NCBI GenBank assembly: GCA_020058315.1
Contig: JAGVEK010000286.1
Span: 1-10,783 of the forward strand
Direction of reading: 5' to 3'
Source: Candidatus Zixiibacteriota bacterium
Lineage (GTDB): Bacteria > Zixibacteria > MSB-5A5 > WJJR01
Length of the DNA stretch: 10,783 bases
Part shown: positions 1 to 6,526 of the stretch, piece by piece
Numbering within the stretch: the first letter of the stretch is position 1
How the letters are laid out: the number at the start of each line of letters is the position of its first letter
Position numbers and translations under genes: made by a program
The notes under the pieces: generated by a model
Seen by the model: the letters and a program-made list of their open reading frames with translations, nothing else
Databases searched by the model: none
Told to the model about the DNA's origin: nothing

Positions 1-511
1 TGCTCCCACCCGTGAACGACGCCCCGTCCGCAACCAACGAACCGTTAACGTAGATCAGATAACCCGGCGAAGGCGTGACCACCTCCACGCCGGACTCGAC
101 CTCGAGCACCAACATTGCCGTCCAGCTATGATTGCCGTCGAGATCGGTGTACTGATCGGGAGGGTAGCAAAGTTCGCAGTAGTTGCAGATTCCATCACCC
201 TCGCCCACATCACCGGTAGAAGGAAGACAATCCGCCCCCCAGTCGTTGATAGGCGTGGATGCGTCGTAGACTCCGTCGTGGTCGTAGTCGACGGTTAGCG
301 GCTCGCTCTTGGGGACCGTCACGTTCCCCACCAAAACGTACGGACTTCCGGCCGTGGTCCATACTCCGCCTTGGTTCCCGGAGACATTGGTCGTTGCGTT
401 GGCGCGTCCGACGCCAAAGAGCAGGACGATCGCTGCACACGATCCCAAGACAAAGGGCCGGGCGATGCCGCTTTCTCGCCATGCCGGAGCCGGAACACGA
501 GAAATTGTCAT
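1..511 (-). CDS. Secreted beta-helix-like protein with Cys/Asp-rich insert, N-terminal part (runs off left edge)
   Basis: Read from the minus strand, an open frame starts at the ATG at 511-509 and stays open to the window edge (about 170 codons). A GGGAGG ribosome binding site lies about 5 nt upstream. Residues 1-39 form a signal peptide: positively charged n-region, hydrophobic stretch around residues 20-34, and an Ala-Asn-Ala cleavage site at 37-39. The mature start (VWTTAGSPYVLVGNVTV) resembles the first strands of secreted right-handed beta-helix proteins, and the segment ending YVNGSLVADGA looks like the next rung. Between them is an Asp/Gly-rich stretch (DYDHDGVYD) and a Cys cluster C-x2-C-x2-C (CNYCELC), which could bind calcium or metal or form disulfides. 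Function is unknown; an extracellular surface or adhesion role is inferred. The C-terminus and any anchor lie outside the window. Confidence 0.8.
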   Translation of the reverse strand, partial: MTISRVPAPAWRESGIARPFVLGSCAAIVLLFGVGRANATTNVSGNQGGVWTTAGSPYVLVGNVTVPKSEPLTVDYDHDGVYDASTPINDWGADCLPSTGDVGEGDGICNYCELCYPPDQYTDLDGNHSWTAMLVLEVESGVEVVTPSPGYLIYVNGSLVADGASFTGGS

Positions 512-559
512 CTTGACCTCCCGCTGTCAATCTCAGGCCAGAGTGGCTTCTGCGAGGTT

Positions 560-583
560 CGGTTCGTACGCACAACGAACCGA
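560..583. repeat. Inverted repeat in leader of the secreted-protein gene
   Basis: A perfect 9-bp inverted repeat, TCGGTTCGT (559-567) and ACGAACCGA (575-583), flanks a 7-nt loop; GAG/CTC can extend it across a two-base bulge. It lies about 50-70 nt upstream of the minus-strand start at 511. It could be an mRNA leader hairpin or an operator. No T-run follows on either strand, so it is not an obvious terminator. Confidence 0.4.
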
Positions 584-827
584 CTCGACCAGACACCTTC
601 TTGAGGGATAACAATCAGCGTCCTTGAACATTGTGTATGGGTTCCACGCGATGTGCTGTGCCACGCCCGCCGCAACCCGGACGCTCGACGCCAACCGGTC
701 CCGAGCGGCCGGAACCGATTCCCAACTTCCCGAGTCGCTTCTTGGCTCCGGGTGGTACTACGGAACACGCTCACGCTTCTGCCGAATCGGCCGGTTGCGT
801 TGCAATGAAACGGGGCGCACCGTAAAC

Positions 828-846
828 CGTCGGAGCAACTCCGACG
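828..846. repeat. Perfect 8-bp inverted repeat
   Basis: CGTCGGAG at 828-835 and CTCCGACG at 839-846 are perfect reverse complements separated by CAA. There is no adjacent T-run, so a protein-binding palindrome or a simple hairpin is more likely than a terminator. Function unknown. Confidence 0.4.
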
Positions 847-1255
847 ATCGAGTCTGCTCGCGGCACTTCGTCTGAGCGGTTCAACTGGTGCGAGAAGAAG
901 TCGTTGGGATTGGTTCGGCGTGTTCGGACTCGGGGTGCGGTGGACGTACGACGCGATCGGCTTCGCTTCGCACCCGTGAGCGAGCCGTATTCGCGATCGG
1001 TCGTAAACCGCCGCGCACCTCGCCTCTCCTCGCAACATGGCGCCCCCATTGTAACAAGATCGAGTCGCAAGGCGAAACAGCTTTCGAGCCTTACTACCGC
1101 TTGTCGGTCGGCCGCCCGAGTCCCCCCGTTGCCACTTGGCTCATTTGGCTCCATACCAACCAAGCCGCTCCCCAATCACTCGATCCTCTGCCGGACATCC
1201 ACGATTCCCAGATACGAGAAGGCCTTGGCGATACCTAACTCTGCCCTGTCCGCGG

Positions 1256-2185
1256 CTACGCCTCATCCTTCAGTTTCGGGAACAACTCCAAATGTACCGG
1301 GCAGTCTTCTACCACGAGGCACGCGCCGACGGCCTCGTCCGATTCGAAACGGAAGTCCTCACCCAAGCCAGGCGACTTGAACCGTTCCAGGTGACCCTCG
1401 CAGGATGATTCCAGCCAACGAACAACGTCGTCGCGGTTGATCGCCGCTTCTTCGCCTTCCTCCAACGCGTCGATGGCGTAGGCGTTAACCAGCTTGGGCC
1501 AAAGTTTGGAAAGTGTGGAAGGCTTATCGAAAAACTCAACGCCGGCGATTCTCCCGCCGATCGCAAAGACCGCGCCGCAGCAGCCAGCAGGTGCGGCCAG
1601 TTCCCGAAGAGCCCCGTCGAGTTTGCTGCGATGGTCTGCAAAGGCTTGATGGAGGGCAGCACTGGGCGACCGCGAGCCCATCATCATCAGCTTGCGATCC
1701 ACCTCCCTCCAAACAGCCCCTTGGTCCGAGCCAGGTCGGCCTTCGCGCCGGTACGCAGCGGAGGACTTCCGGAGCATCATGCGACGGAGTTTGGCGTGTG
1801 ACGAACTATTGTCTCCGCGGAAATTCCGCGAAACGTATCCCCATCGACCGCGCTCCACGCAGCTTACGTCGATGGTCCATTCACCCTTCGGTCCAAGCAT
1901 CGTACTCGCGTTGACGACGCGGTTTTGTTTGGCGCCGATCAACTGCTCGCCGGCCATGATGAACAGCATCGCGTCGCCTTTGTTGATCACTTTAAGGTGA
2001 GGAACACGACCGGCCTTACTGACTTCACCGACCTCAACCGTGCCAGCTCCTAGGGCCTCGTCAAGTGTTGTGTACGGAATCCCGCCATCCTCGCTTCTTT
2101 TCAGACCGAAGATCTGCAGGCTGGCGGCCGCAACCGCTTCGATCACTTGCACCGCTTCGAGCGTCCTACGCCACATGTCCTCCAT
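1256..2185 (-). CDS. ARPP-1 family protein (DUF6569-like), downstream of Ro60
   Basis: A 309-aa protein. The start chosen is the ATG at 2185-2183 because GAGGAGG lies 8 nt upstream; the frame is open further up to a GTG at 2254 that has no ribosome binding site. The N-terminal half carries the family pattern: YTTLDEAL, then a segment with HLKVINKGD, then the hallmark GEQLIGAKQNRVVNAS and the VSCVERGRW motif. These match the ARPP-1 domain (ARG and rhodanese-phosphatase superfamily associated protein), as I recall the family. The second half (about residues 150-309) looks like a globular alpha/beta region containing a paired-Cys site (AGCCGAVFAIGGRIAGVEFFD). The biochemical activity is not established; the family name reflects linkage to ADP-ribosylglycohydrolases, and a truncated one lies at 4918. 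It follows the Ro60 gene by 124 nt on the same strand, so co-transcription is likely. Confidence 0.8.
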   Translation of the reverse strand: MEDMWRRTLEAVQVIEAVAAASLQIFGLKRSEDGGIPYTTLDEALGAGTVEVGEVSKAGRVPHLKVINKGDAMLFIMAGEQLIGAKQNRVVNASTMLGPKGEWTIDVSCVERGRWGYVSRNFRGDNSSSHAKLRRMMLRKSSAAYRREGRPGSDQGAVWREVDRKLMMMGSRSPSAALHQAFADHRSKLDGALRELAAPAGCCGAVFAIGGRIAGVEFFDKPSTLSKLWPKLVNAYAIDALEEGEEAAINRDDVVRWLESSCEGHLERFKSPGLGEDFRFESDEAVGACLVVEDCPVHLELFPKLKDEA

Positions 2186-2193
2186 GTCGACTT

Positions 2194-2200
2194 CCTCCTC
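2194..2200 (-). promoter_or_regulatory. Ribosome binding site that sets the ARPP-1 start
   Basis: Minus-strand GAGGAGG lies 8 nt before the ATG at 2185. It supports this start over the GTG at 2254, which has no Shine-Dalgarno sequence. Confidence 0.7.
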
Positions 2201-2256
2201 AATCAAATATCCGAAGTTACTTTTGGCAACGATCACGAAGCCTACAGGCAACACGT

Positions 2257-2301
2257 CTAGGCGAGCGCCTCCATGCCCAGCGTGATTTCTTCACCCATCA
2301 T
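2257..2301 (-). CDS. Possible 14-codon leader ORF, or frameshifted N-terminus of ARPP-1
   Basis: Between the Ro60 stop and the ARPP-1 gene, ATGATG at 2301-2296 is preceded by AGGGG at good spacing. It opens a 14-codon frame (MMGEEITLGMEALA) with GC-rich third positions, ending in TAG. Two bases after that stop is the GTG (2254) that begins the upstream extension of the ARPP-1 frame. That extension (LPVGFVIVAKSNFGYLIEEE) also looks like real protein. Joining the two needs a -1 shift. It may be a coupling or leader peptide, a frameshift mutation or sequencing error in a longer N-terminus, or chance. Confidence 0.25.
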   Translation of the reverse strand: MMGEEITLGMEALA

Positions 2302-2309
2302 AACGCCCC

Positions 2310-4082
2310 TCAAAAACGCCCACGGATGTACTGGAGAGAGGGTAATGCTCCGGCCTGCCCCGGTTCGAGCCCACCCTCGGCCTCCAGAATGGTGTTCAGG
2401 ATTTTCTCCGAGAACCCGCTGACCAGGTTCACCCGCTGCGTGCCCGCAGGGACCACCGCGTCGCCATAGCCCACCAGGTCGATGCTGTGCAGCCAAACGT
2501 TGGCATTTCGGCCCGCGCGGTATCGAAAAAACTCCGGCGCCAACTGTCGGTCCTGCGACCAAGGATCGCTGTTCCAAACCTGCATGTCCGAAAGCAAGAT
2601 CACCCGGTCGGGCAGGAACGGCTCGCGCGCCAGCTTCTGGAAGATTCGAAAGGCGTTCGTCGCACAACCCCGGGTGTTTGCCGAGGCTACGCGGTTTGCG
2701 TTGGCCATCAGGCTTCCATGACGATCAAGGGAGACCGGGGCCACGTCCGTCCCGAACGCCCAGACGATTGGACGTTCACAGATTCTGGCAGCCATGGCGC
2801 ACAGGATGTTGGCGGCATCCGCAGCACTGATCCAACTATGCTTGCTGACCGGCTGACTCATCGATGCGCTGTTGTCCGCGGCGATAAGCGTCGTTCCCGG
2901 AATCCATGAAAGCCCCGCGCATGCGGCCCGCATCGCGCCATCGATCGCGGCAAGCAGCCGACGCACTTGCGGGCAGAATTCTGCCGGCGGGCGCCCGTTG
3001 CTGTTCCCGTCAGGCCAGTCGTCATCTTCGGGCTCCCCGAATCGCATGTGCTCCAGCGAGCGGTAGGCGCTCACAAAACGGAAGGGAAGCTGCTTGCTTT
3101 CAGCTGCCCCGGTTTCGATCCGCACGGCCGCCGCTTCGATGAGATCATCGCTGACTTCGACTCGGACGAGGTTACGCAGATTACGCAGCAACGCCATATA
3201 GCCAATCAGCTTCTCGCGCAGAATGAACTCCCAGACTTCGCGGCGGTTGCCGAATTGGCTCAGCAGGATCTCCCAGGTCGCCCTTCCGCGCCGGGCGAGA
3301 TCCTGGGCCGGACTGTCAAACGCATGCTGCTTGGCCAGTTCCTTCTGGGCGGCCAAATGCGGCGTGGCTGTCGCGTCGACGATCTGCCGCCGCACGAAAT
3401 ACTCGCGTAGTGCCTTGCTCACTGCCCGGCCCTCGCCACGGTCGATCATCCGCAGAACATCGCCGAAGGTGGGGCGATCGTCGGAGTCGTAACGCAGCAA
3501 TGCGTACTCGTCGAACTTCTGGAAGGCATCGGCCAAGCCGCGCTTAAGGCAGTTGGGCAGTGGTCTGCCGAACAGATGGAGGTACGCGGCAAAGACCTGC
3601 CGAATCTCGTCCGCCCGGGCGATGATCAATGGGCAGTATTGACGGACGAAGGGCTTAGTGCCGGGATGCGATGCGGCGACTGCCAGCAGGACACTGGGGG
3701 TAGTCCGACAATTCTGCTCACGCCGTGCCCAATGGGCGATGGCCAACAAGTCACGAGGATGACTGCTTCGCGCGACCTGAAGTGCCGCCTGGATGACCCC
3801 CTGGGCACGCGGTGATAGCTGCGCGATGCGCTCCGCTGCCACTTCCCGAAGCGAAGTCGCCTGTCTTTCCGGTCCAAACTCGAGACCTCCAGCAGGCGAA
3901 GAAACCTCGCCGTAATACGCGGGTTCATCGAAGAAGCTCGAACCGATGAGCGTTAGCAACTTGGTCGAGTGTTCCTCGATTGCGAACGACAGTCCCCCAG
4001 CGAAATTCACTTTGGCTTGCGGACAGACTCTCAGCCTGTCGGCTGCAGTGAATCTGCGCCGTATGAATCCGATCCGGCCCAT
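2310..4082 (-). CDS. rsr: Ro60-like RNA-binding protein (TROVE + vWA domains)
   Basis: A 590-aa protein, close to the usual Ro60/Rsr size, starting at ATG 4082-4080 with a purine-rich GAGGAGAGAGGGG just upstream. The TROVE domain spans roughly residues 25-370. It carries the N-terminal NFAGGLSFAIEE element, HPRDLLAIAHWAR, the signature LPNCLKRGLADAFQKFDEYAL, and the later MALLRNLRNLVRVEVS helix. A vWA-like domain follows with a MIDAS site: D403-x-S405-x-S407 (DNSAS), T475 (GCATN) and D499 (LLSDMQ). Ro proteins form a toroid that binds misfolded or damaged RNAs in the ring hole and Y RNAs on its rim; in bacteria they work with exoribonucleases in RNA quality control and stress recovery. It heads a likely two-gene unit with ARPP-1. 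The family assignment is strong; the substrate here is inferred. Confidence 0.93.
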   Translation of the reverse strand: MGRIGFIRRRFTAADRLRVCPQAKVNFAGGLSFAIEEHSTKLLTLIGSSFFDEPAYYGEVSSPAGGLEFGPERQATSLREVAAERIAQLSPRAQGVIQAALQVARSSHPRDLLAIAHWARREQNCRTTPSVLLAVAASHPGTKPFVRQYCPLIIARADEIRQVFAAYLHLFGRPLPNCLKRGLADAFQKFDEYALLRYDSDDRPTFGDVLRMIDRGEGRAVSKALREYFVRRQIVDATATPHLAAQKELAKQHAFDSPAQDLARRGRATWEILLSQFGNRREVWEFILREKLIGYMALLRNLRNLVRVEVSDDLIEAAAVRIETGAAESKQLPFRFVSAYRSLEHMRFGEPEDDDWPDGNSNGRPPAEFCPQVRRLLAAIDGAMRAACAGLSWIPGTTLIAADNSASMSQPVSKHSWISAADAANILCAMAARICERPIVWAFGTDVAPVSLDRHGSLMANANRVASANTRGCATNAFRIFQKLAREPFLPDRVILLSDMQVWNSDPWSQDRQLAPEFFRYRAGRNANVWLHSIDLVGYGDAVVPAGTQRVNLVSGFSEKILNTILEAEGGLEPGQAGALPSLQYIRGRF

Positions 4083-4158
4083 CCCCTCTCTCCTCTGCGT
4101 TCGACTCGCCCAGGTCTGCTTGGCCTGAAGAAGCTGCGGCAGCGAGAATCAGCGACAC

Positions 4159-4230
4159 GGGCTGGTAGACTGTAGGGAGAAGTATCCCGTATCTGCACTG
4201 CGCTGCGCAGCTCCCAACTCGATTGATCGG
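4159..4230 (+). ncRNA. Speculative Y-RNA-like stem upstream of Ro60
   Basis: Bacterial Ro genes are often accompanied by a Y RNA gene nearby. Here GGCTGGT (4160-4166), the 5' end sequence of vertebrate Y RNAs as I recall it, is followed by GTAGGGAG (4172-4179). The latter pairs with CTCCCAAC (4211-4218) in 7 of 8 positions with one A-A mismatch. A downstream ATTGATC (4222-4228) can pair weakly with GGCTGGT (6 of 7, mostly G-U). The order of elements resembles a Y RNA stem, but the enclosed loop (about 31 nt) is short, no tRNA-like module was found, and neither a promoter nor a T-run is obvious. Chance remains a serious alternative. Confidence 0.2.
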
Positions 4231-4303
4231 CGGACCGCGGCTCGCCCACTCCGATTCGCGGCGACACCCCCATCAGCGCGCACCCTCCCTGTCTACCCTT
4301 TCC

Positions 4304-4330
4304 ATCGCGCAACCACTGACGGTTGCGCAT
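4304..4330. repeat. Strong hairpin (8 bp plus 2)
   Basis: GCGCAACC (4307-4314) and GGTTGCGC (4321-4328) are perfect complements around a 6-nt loop. A flanking AT/AT pair extends the stem beyond one bulged base. There is no T-run, and it is the first of several close-set hairpins. Confidence 0.45.
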
Positions 4331-4344
4331 GGCAGGCGCACTCT

Positions 4345-4362
4345 GGTGCCCGTGAGGGCACC
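4345..4362. repeat. Hairpin with GTGA (GNRA-type) loop
   Basis: GGTGCCC (4345-4351) pairs perfectly with GGGCACC (4356-4362) across GTGA, a stable GNRA-type tetraloop if read as plus-strand RNA. Together with the 4304-4330 hairpin and weaker ones at 4381-4395 and 4410-4428 it may be part of a structured RNA. No promoter or terminator was identified. Confidence 0.4.
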
Positions 4363-4759
4363 TCGACGTTGCAGGTTAAACGGTGAGAATCACTGGAGCC
4401 GGGACGGACGCGCGACCGCTAAGCGCGCACTCAAACCGTGCCGACTCCACACTGCACCGTACTTTGGATGATTAACAATTCCTCAGGCATGGCTTCTTTC
4501 CTCCTATGCCAGCCAAATCATACCACGTCTTTATCGGAAGTCAAGTCGAGGAACTTGAGCGTTCCCAGCGGAACCGTGCGAAGGCGCATCCTGCGAAAGA
4601 ACCTGGTGCCGTCAGCACGGAAGCAAACTACGCCGGGAACCGCCTGGCGCAAAACGGGGAATGGATGACATGCTCGGGAGGCGAACCCCAACTGGTACGC
4701 GGACGCCTGACGACCGACACGCTCCCATCTCGGCGTTCCAGCGTAATCATTGGCTGATC

Positions 4760-4789
4760 TTGGGCTCTGAAACGGAACCACGAGATAAT
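4760..4789 (+). promoter_or_regulatory. Weak sigma70-like promoter for the ARG fragment
   Basis: TTGGGC (4760-4765) and GATAAT (4784-4789, five of six matches to the -10 consensus) are separated by 18 nt. This would place a transcript start near 4796 and give a leader of about 120 nt before the ATG at 4918. The -35 match is poor. Confidence 0.25.
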
Positions 4790-4917
4790 CGGTAGAATGT
4801 ATTCTTATTGTGGTCAGGCGCAAGTTGCCGGCCACTTTGTTGTGGCTGGTCGTTTCGATCGCGATTGCCAAACGTCAGTGCGGGTCGCGGCCGCAATGGC
4901 ATTTTGGGGTCGACGAC

Positions 4918-5565
4918 ATGGATCTTCGCAGCCGTTTTGAAGGAACGATTCTTGGGCTGACAATCGGCGACACCTTGGGGCGGCCGGCGGAGTTTCTGCA
5001 CACCATAGATGCGATCCGCGAACGGTTCGGCCCCGATGGCGTGATAGATTTTGTCGCCGACCACCACCCGGCCGGGACCTTCACCGACGACACGCAGATG
5101 ACGCTGTGCGTGGCCCGTGCTCTGATCCGCGCCGGGCACGAACCGCTTGACACGCTCATGTCCGCCATGGCGAAGGAGTTCATCGAATGGAGCCGATCGG
5201 CGGAGAATGATCGTGCGCCGGGCACTACGTGCATGGCGGGATGCCGGAACCTGGGCCGCGGCATGGGATGGCAGGAGGCTGGCAGTCGGTCTTTCGGCTT
5301 GAAGTCCGTGGTTGCTCGTCAGAAGAACTTCGTGTGTGCCCAGTTAACGCCTAGTAAACTCGATTTACAAGCGACCCTACGGGTAAAGAGATATTTTCTG
5401 GGTTTGCAAGGGGCGTTTGCCATTTTTTATCGATCGTCTCCCGTGGGCGCAGCACACTCTGTAAGATTCTTCAATCCGGTACGGTCGGCAACCGCGCTAC
5501 GTCGGTCGCTGCCGATAACTAGCGCCGGCGAGATGGCCACGGCCGATCGACCGTCAAACTTATAA
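4918..5565 (+). pseudogene. ADP-ribosylglycohydrolase (ARG/DraG family), truncated
   Basis: The start is ATG 4918, where family similarity begins (MDLRSRFEGTILGLTIGDTLGRP cut here into its features: FEG-IxG at 7-13 and GDTLGRPAEF at 17-26). An in-frame GTG at 4810 adds only non-family sequence. Residues 55-61, FTDDTQM, form the first metal-binding motif of the dinuclear Mg site (T56, D57, D58), and APGTTCMAGC near residue 100 also fits the family. Similarity stops near residue 122 (about 5285), just before the expected Gly-rich segment and well before the C-terminal Asp-Asp metal motif. The frame then runs about 90 codons of unrelated sequence to a TAA at 5565. Intact family members are about 250-350 aa and remove ADP-ribose from proteins or nucleic acids. 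This one should be inactive; I read it as a pseudogene cut by insertion or deletion. Confidence 0.75.
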
Positions 5566-5619
5566 ACCTCACTGCGTTACCACTCCTCAATCCTCACAAA
5601 ACGCACACAACGTGCATAC

Positions 5620-5648
5620 GGCGAGTCAGCCCTACCAGGGCGCTCGCC
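5620..5648. repeat. Two-tier hairpin
   Basis: GGCGAG (5620-5625) pairs with CTCGCC (5643-5648), and inside it GCCCT (5629-5633) pairs with AGGGC (5637-5641), giving 11 paired positions with an asymmetric internal loop. No T-run follows on either strand. It could be a protein-binding site or the end of a mobile segment. Confidence 0.4.
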
Positions 5649-5802
5649 AGAGGATTTCAATCGTGACAGAACCGCGGCACCGCCGCGCGTCATCATGATC
5701 GGATCCTCGACGAGAAACAGGGATTGGCTCAAGGCCAGCCCGAGATCGAAGTAGCTGATTCTCTATCCACTTTCTGAACATCCACTCTCGACGAGTTTGA
5801 AC

Positions 5803-5824
5803 GCTCGGCTGTGCAAGGCCGAGC
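5803..5824 (+). repeat. 7-bp hairpin upstream of the first accessory gene
   Basis: GCTCGGC (5803-5809) and GCCGAGC (5818-5824) are perfect complements around an 8-nt loop, about 75 nt before the next start codon. Only two T residues follow, so termination is doubtful. Confidence 0.4.
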
Positions 5825-5840
5825 TTGCGCGCACCGGCAG

Positions 5841-5898
5841 GACCGCGCCGCGTGTGACGCGATGAAAACCAAATCGCGGTCAAACAAAGGAGAGACCC
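5841..5898 (+). promoter_or_regulatory. Structured leader L1 of the accessory block
   Basis: GACCGCG (5841-5847) pairs perfectly with CGCGGTC (5875-5881), enclosing CGCG-TGTGA-CGCG and the block AAAACCAAATC (5865-5875). That block recurs exactly in leader L4 at 8810-8820, and GTGACGCG is also shared with L4. A ribosome binding site (AAAGGAGAG) follows and gives way to the ATG at 5899. The recurrence suggests a shared regulatory element, not chance. Confidence 0.45.
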
Positions 5899-6390
5899 AT
5901 GAGTTCAAGGTTTTGTGCATCGATCCGCATCGGCGGGCAAATTGAACGCTCGAAGGTCGAGCCGCTGCTGAAGGAGCTCCGCGAAGCGGCCCTCAGCCTC
6001 GAATGGGGCGACGTCCCATTTCTGCCTAAGAACGCCAACGAGTTGATGGAGGCGCGACGGGACAAGCACCTGTGTCTCTGCGACGAGCAGGCCGACTACG
6101 GTGAGTTTCCAGTACTGGAAGCCTTCTGCCGCAAGTTGGGAGTGAGCTATTCTCGGCATGGAGAGGCCAGTTTCGACTGCGACGCCGAATTGGCGGATTG
6201 GCGTCCTGGAATGAAGAAGCCGCTGGTTCGAACCGCCAGCAACATCAACAGCGTGGACACGTACGTGCCGACCGAAGCTGTTCGTAAAGCCCTGGCCCTT
6301 CTCGAGGCCGGTCACAACATGATGGCCCTCCACGCCCTTCGTGACCTCTGCCCCAACATTCCCGAGCTTCCCCCCTTCGAAATCGTCTGA
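5899..6390 (+). CDS. Conserved-looking protein of unknown function (163 aa)
   Basis: An ATG at 5899 preceded by AAAGGAGAG gives a soluble 163-aa protein with no signal peptide or membrane segment. It begins SSRFCASIRIGGQIERS, contains an acidic, Asp-rich middle (CDEQADYGEFPVLEAFCRKL, about residues 61-80) that reads as a helix-rich domain, and ends in PELPPFEIV. Cys residues at 59, 61, 77 and near 95 are scattered and form no obvious zinc site. I cannot assign a family; the composition and fold-like pattern argue for a real gene. It is the first gene of the plus-strand block and is separated from the GHKL ATPase by a 136-nt structured leader, so it probably works with the ATPases that follow. 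Confidence 0.8.
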   Translation: MSSRFCASIRIGGQIERSKVEPLLKELREAALSLEWGDVPFLPKNANELMEARRDKHLCLCDEQADYGEFPVLEAFCRKLGVSYSRHGEASFDCDAELADWRPGMKKPLVRTASNINSVDTYVPTEAVRKALALLEAGHNMMALHALRDLCPNIPELPPFEIV

Positions 6391-6526
6391 GCCGGACGAC
6401 GATCAAGGTCTCCAAAGTCAAGAAGAAATGAAGGTTTCGGCGCGAAATGTTTCGCGCCCAAGGCGACACCATGCAAGCATGGGCATGGTGCCGCCAACCA
6501 AGGAACCATGCTGGAGGAAATACAAC
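6391..6526 (+). promoter_or_regulatory. Structured leader L2 (two consecutive hairpins)
   Basis: After CAAGAAGAAATG (6419-6430), an element resembling ones in leaders L3 and L5, come two strong hairpins. GGCGCGAA/TTCGCGCC (6439-6458) has an ATGT loop. GGCG-A-CACCATGC (6462-6474) pairs with GCATGGTG-C-CGCC (6483-6495), 12 pairs with one mismatch. No T-run follows. GGAGG at 6513-6517 then sets the start at 6527. The hairpins may control translation or mRNA processing of the GHKL gene. Confidence 0.5.

Larger units (their letters stand above)
512..1255. other. Gene-poor intergenic region
   Basis: No convincing gene is visible between the start of the secreted-protein gene and the end of the ARPP-1 gene. 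Open frames of up to 176 codons exist on the minus strand, but they are rich in Arg/Ser/Pro, lack good ribosome binding sites and resemble no family I recognise. The stretch must carry the promoter of the minus-strand gene at 511. It holds two hairpins: the 559-583 repeat and a perfect 8-bp repeat CGTCGGAG/CTCCGACG with a 3-nt loop at 828-846. No intrinsic terminator with a T-run was seen after the ARPP-1 stop codon. Confidence 0.5.
4083..4917. other. Gene-poor, hairpin-rich region upstream of Ro60
   Basis: About 835 bases between the divergent Ro60 and ARG starts. No frame here has both a ribosome binding site and recognisable protein sequence. The Ro60 promoter must lie near its left end. 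The region holds a Y-RNA-like stem (4159-4228), strong inverted repeats between 4304 and 4441, and a possible plus-strand promoter near 4760-4789. A minus-strand frame (4871-4518) with a fairly protein-like C-terminal part was not accepted, because its upstream half looks random and it overlaps the ARG start. Confidence 0.45.
5566..5898. other. Intergenic region between broken ARG gene and the accessory block
   Basis: No gene is supported in these 333 bases. They hold a two-tier hairpin at 5620-5648, a 7-bp hairpin at 5803-5824 and the structured leader of the next gene (5841-5881). No clear sigma70 promoter was found, although one is expected here for the block that begins at 5899. Confidence 0.45.

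Noticed and set aside
508..1175. Long minus-strand frames (508-1038 and 771-1175) in the gap before the secreted-protein gene
   Set aside because: Arg/Ser/Pro-rich random-looking sequence, no good ribosome binding sites, no recognisable motif, and mutual overlap in different frames.
4031..4330. 99-codon minus-strand frame overlapping the Ro60 start
   Set aside because: Overlaps the well-supported Ro60 N-terminus and its ribosome binding site in another frame, with a random-looking composition.
4518..4871. 117-codon minus-strand frame upstream of Ro60
   Set aside because: The last third reads somewhat like real protein (GTRFFRRMRLRTVPLG), but the first part looks random, no ribosome binding site was seen and it runs into the ARG promoter region. 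It may be a decayed remnant; not supported as a gene.
4810..4917. GTG start at 4810 for the ARG fragment, giving a hydrophobic N-terminus
   Set aside because: The ARG family similarity begins exactly at the ATG 4918. The upstream hydrophobic stretch (LLWLVVSIAIA) has no ribosome binding site and is likely translated leader DNA.
6341..6526. Upstream start at 6341 for the GHKL ATPase
   Set aside because: It would overlap the 163-aa gene and read through two strong hairpins; GGAGG and family similarity favour ATG 6527.
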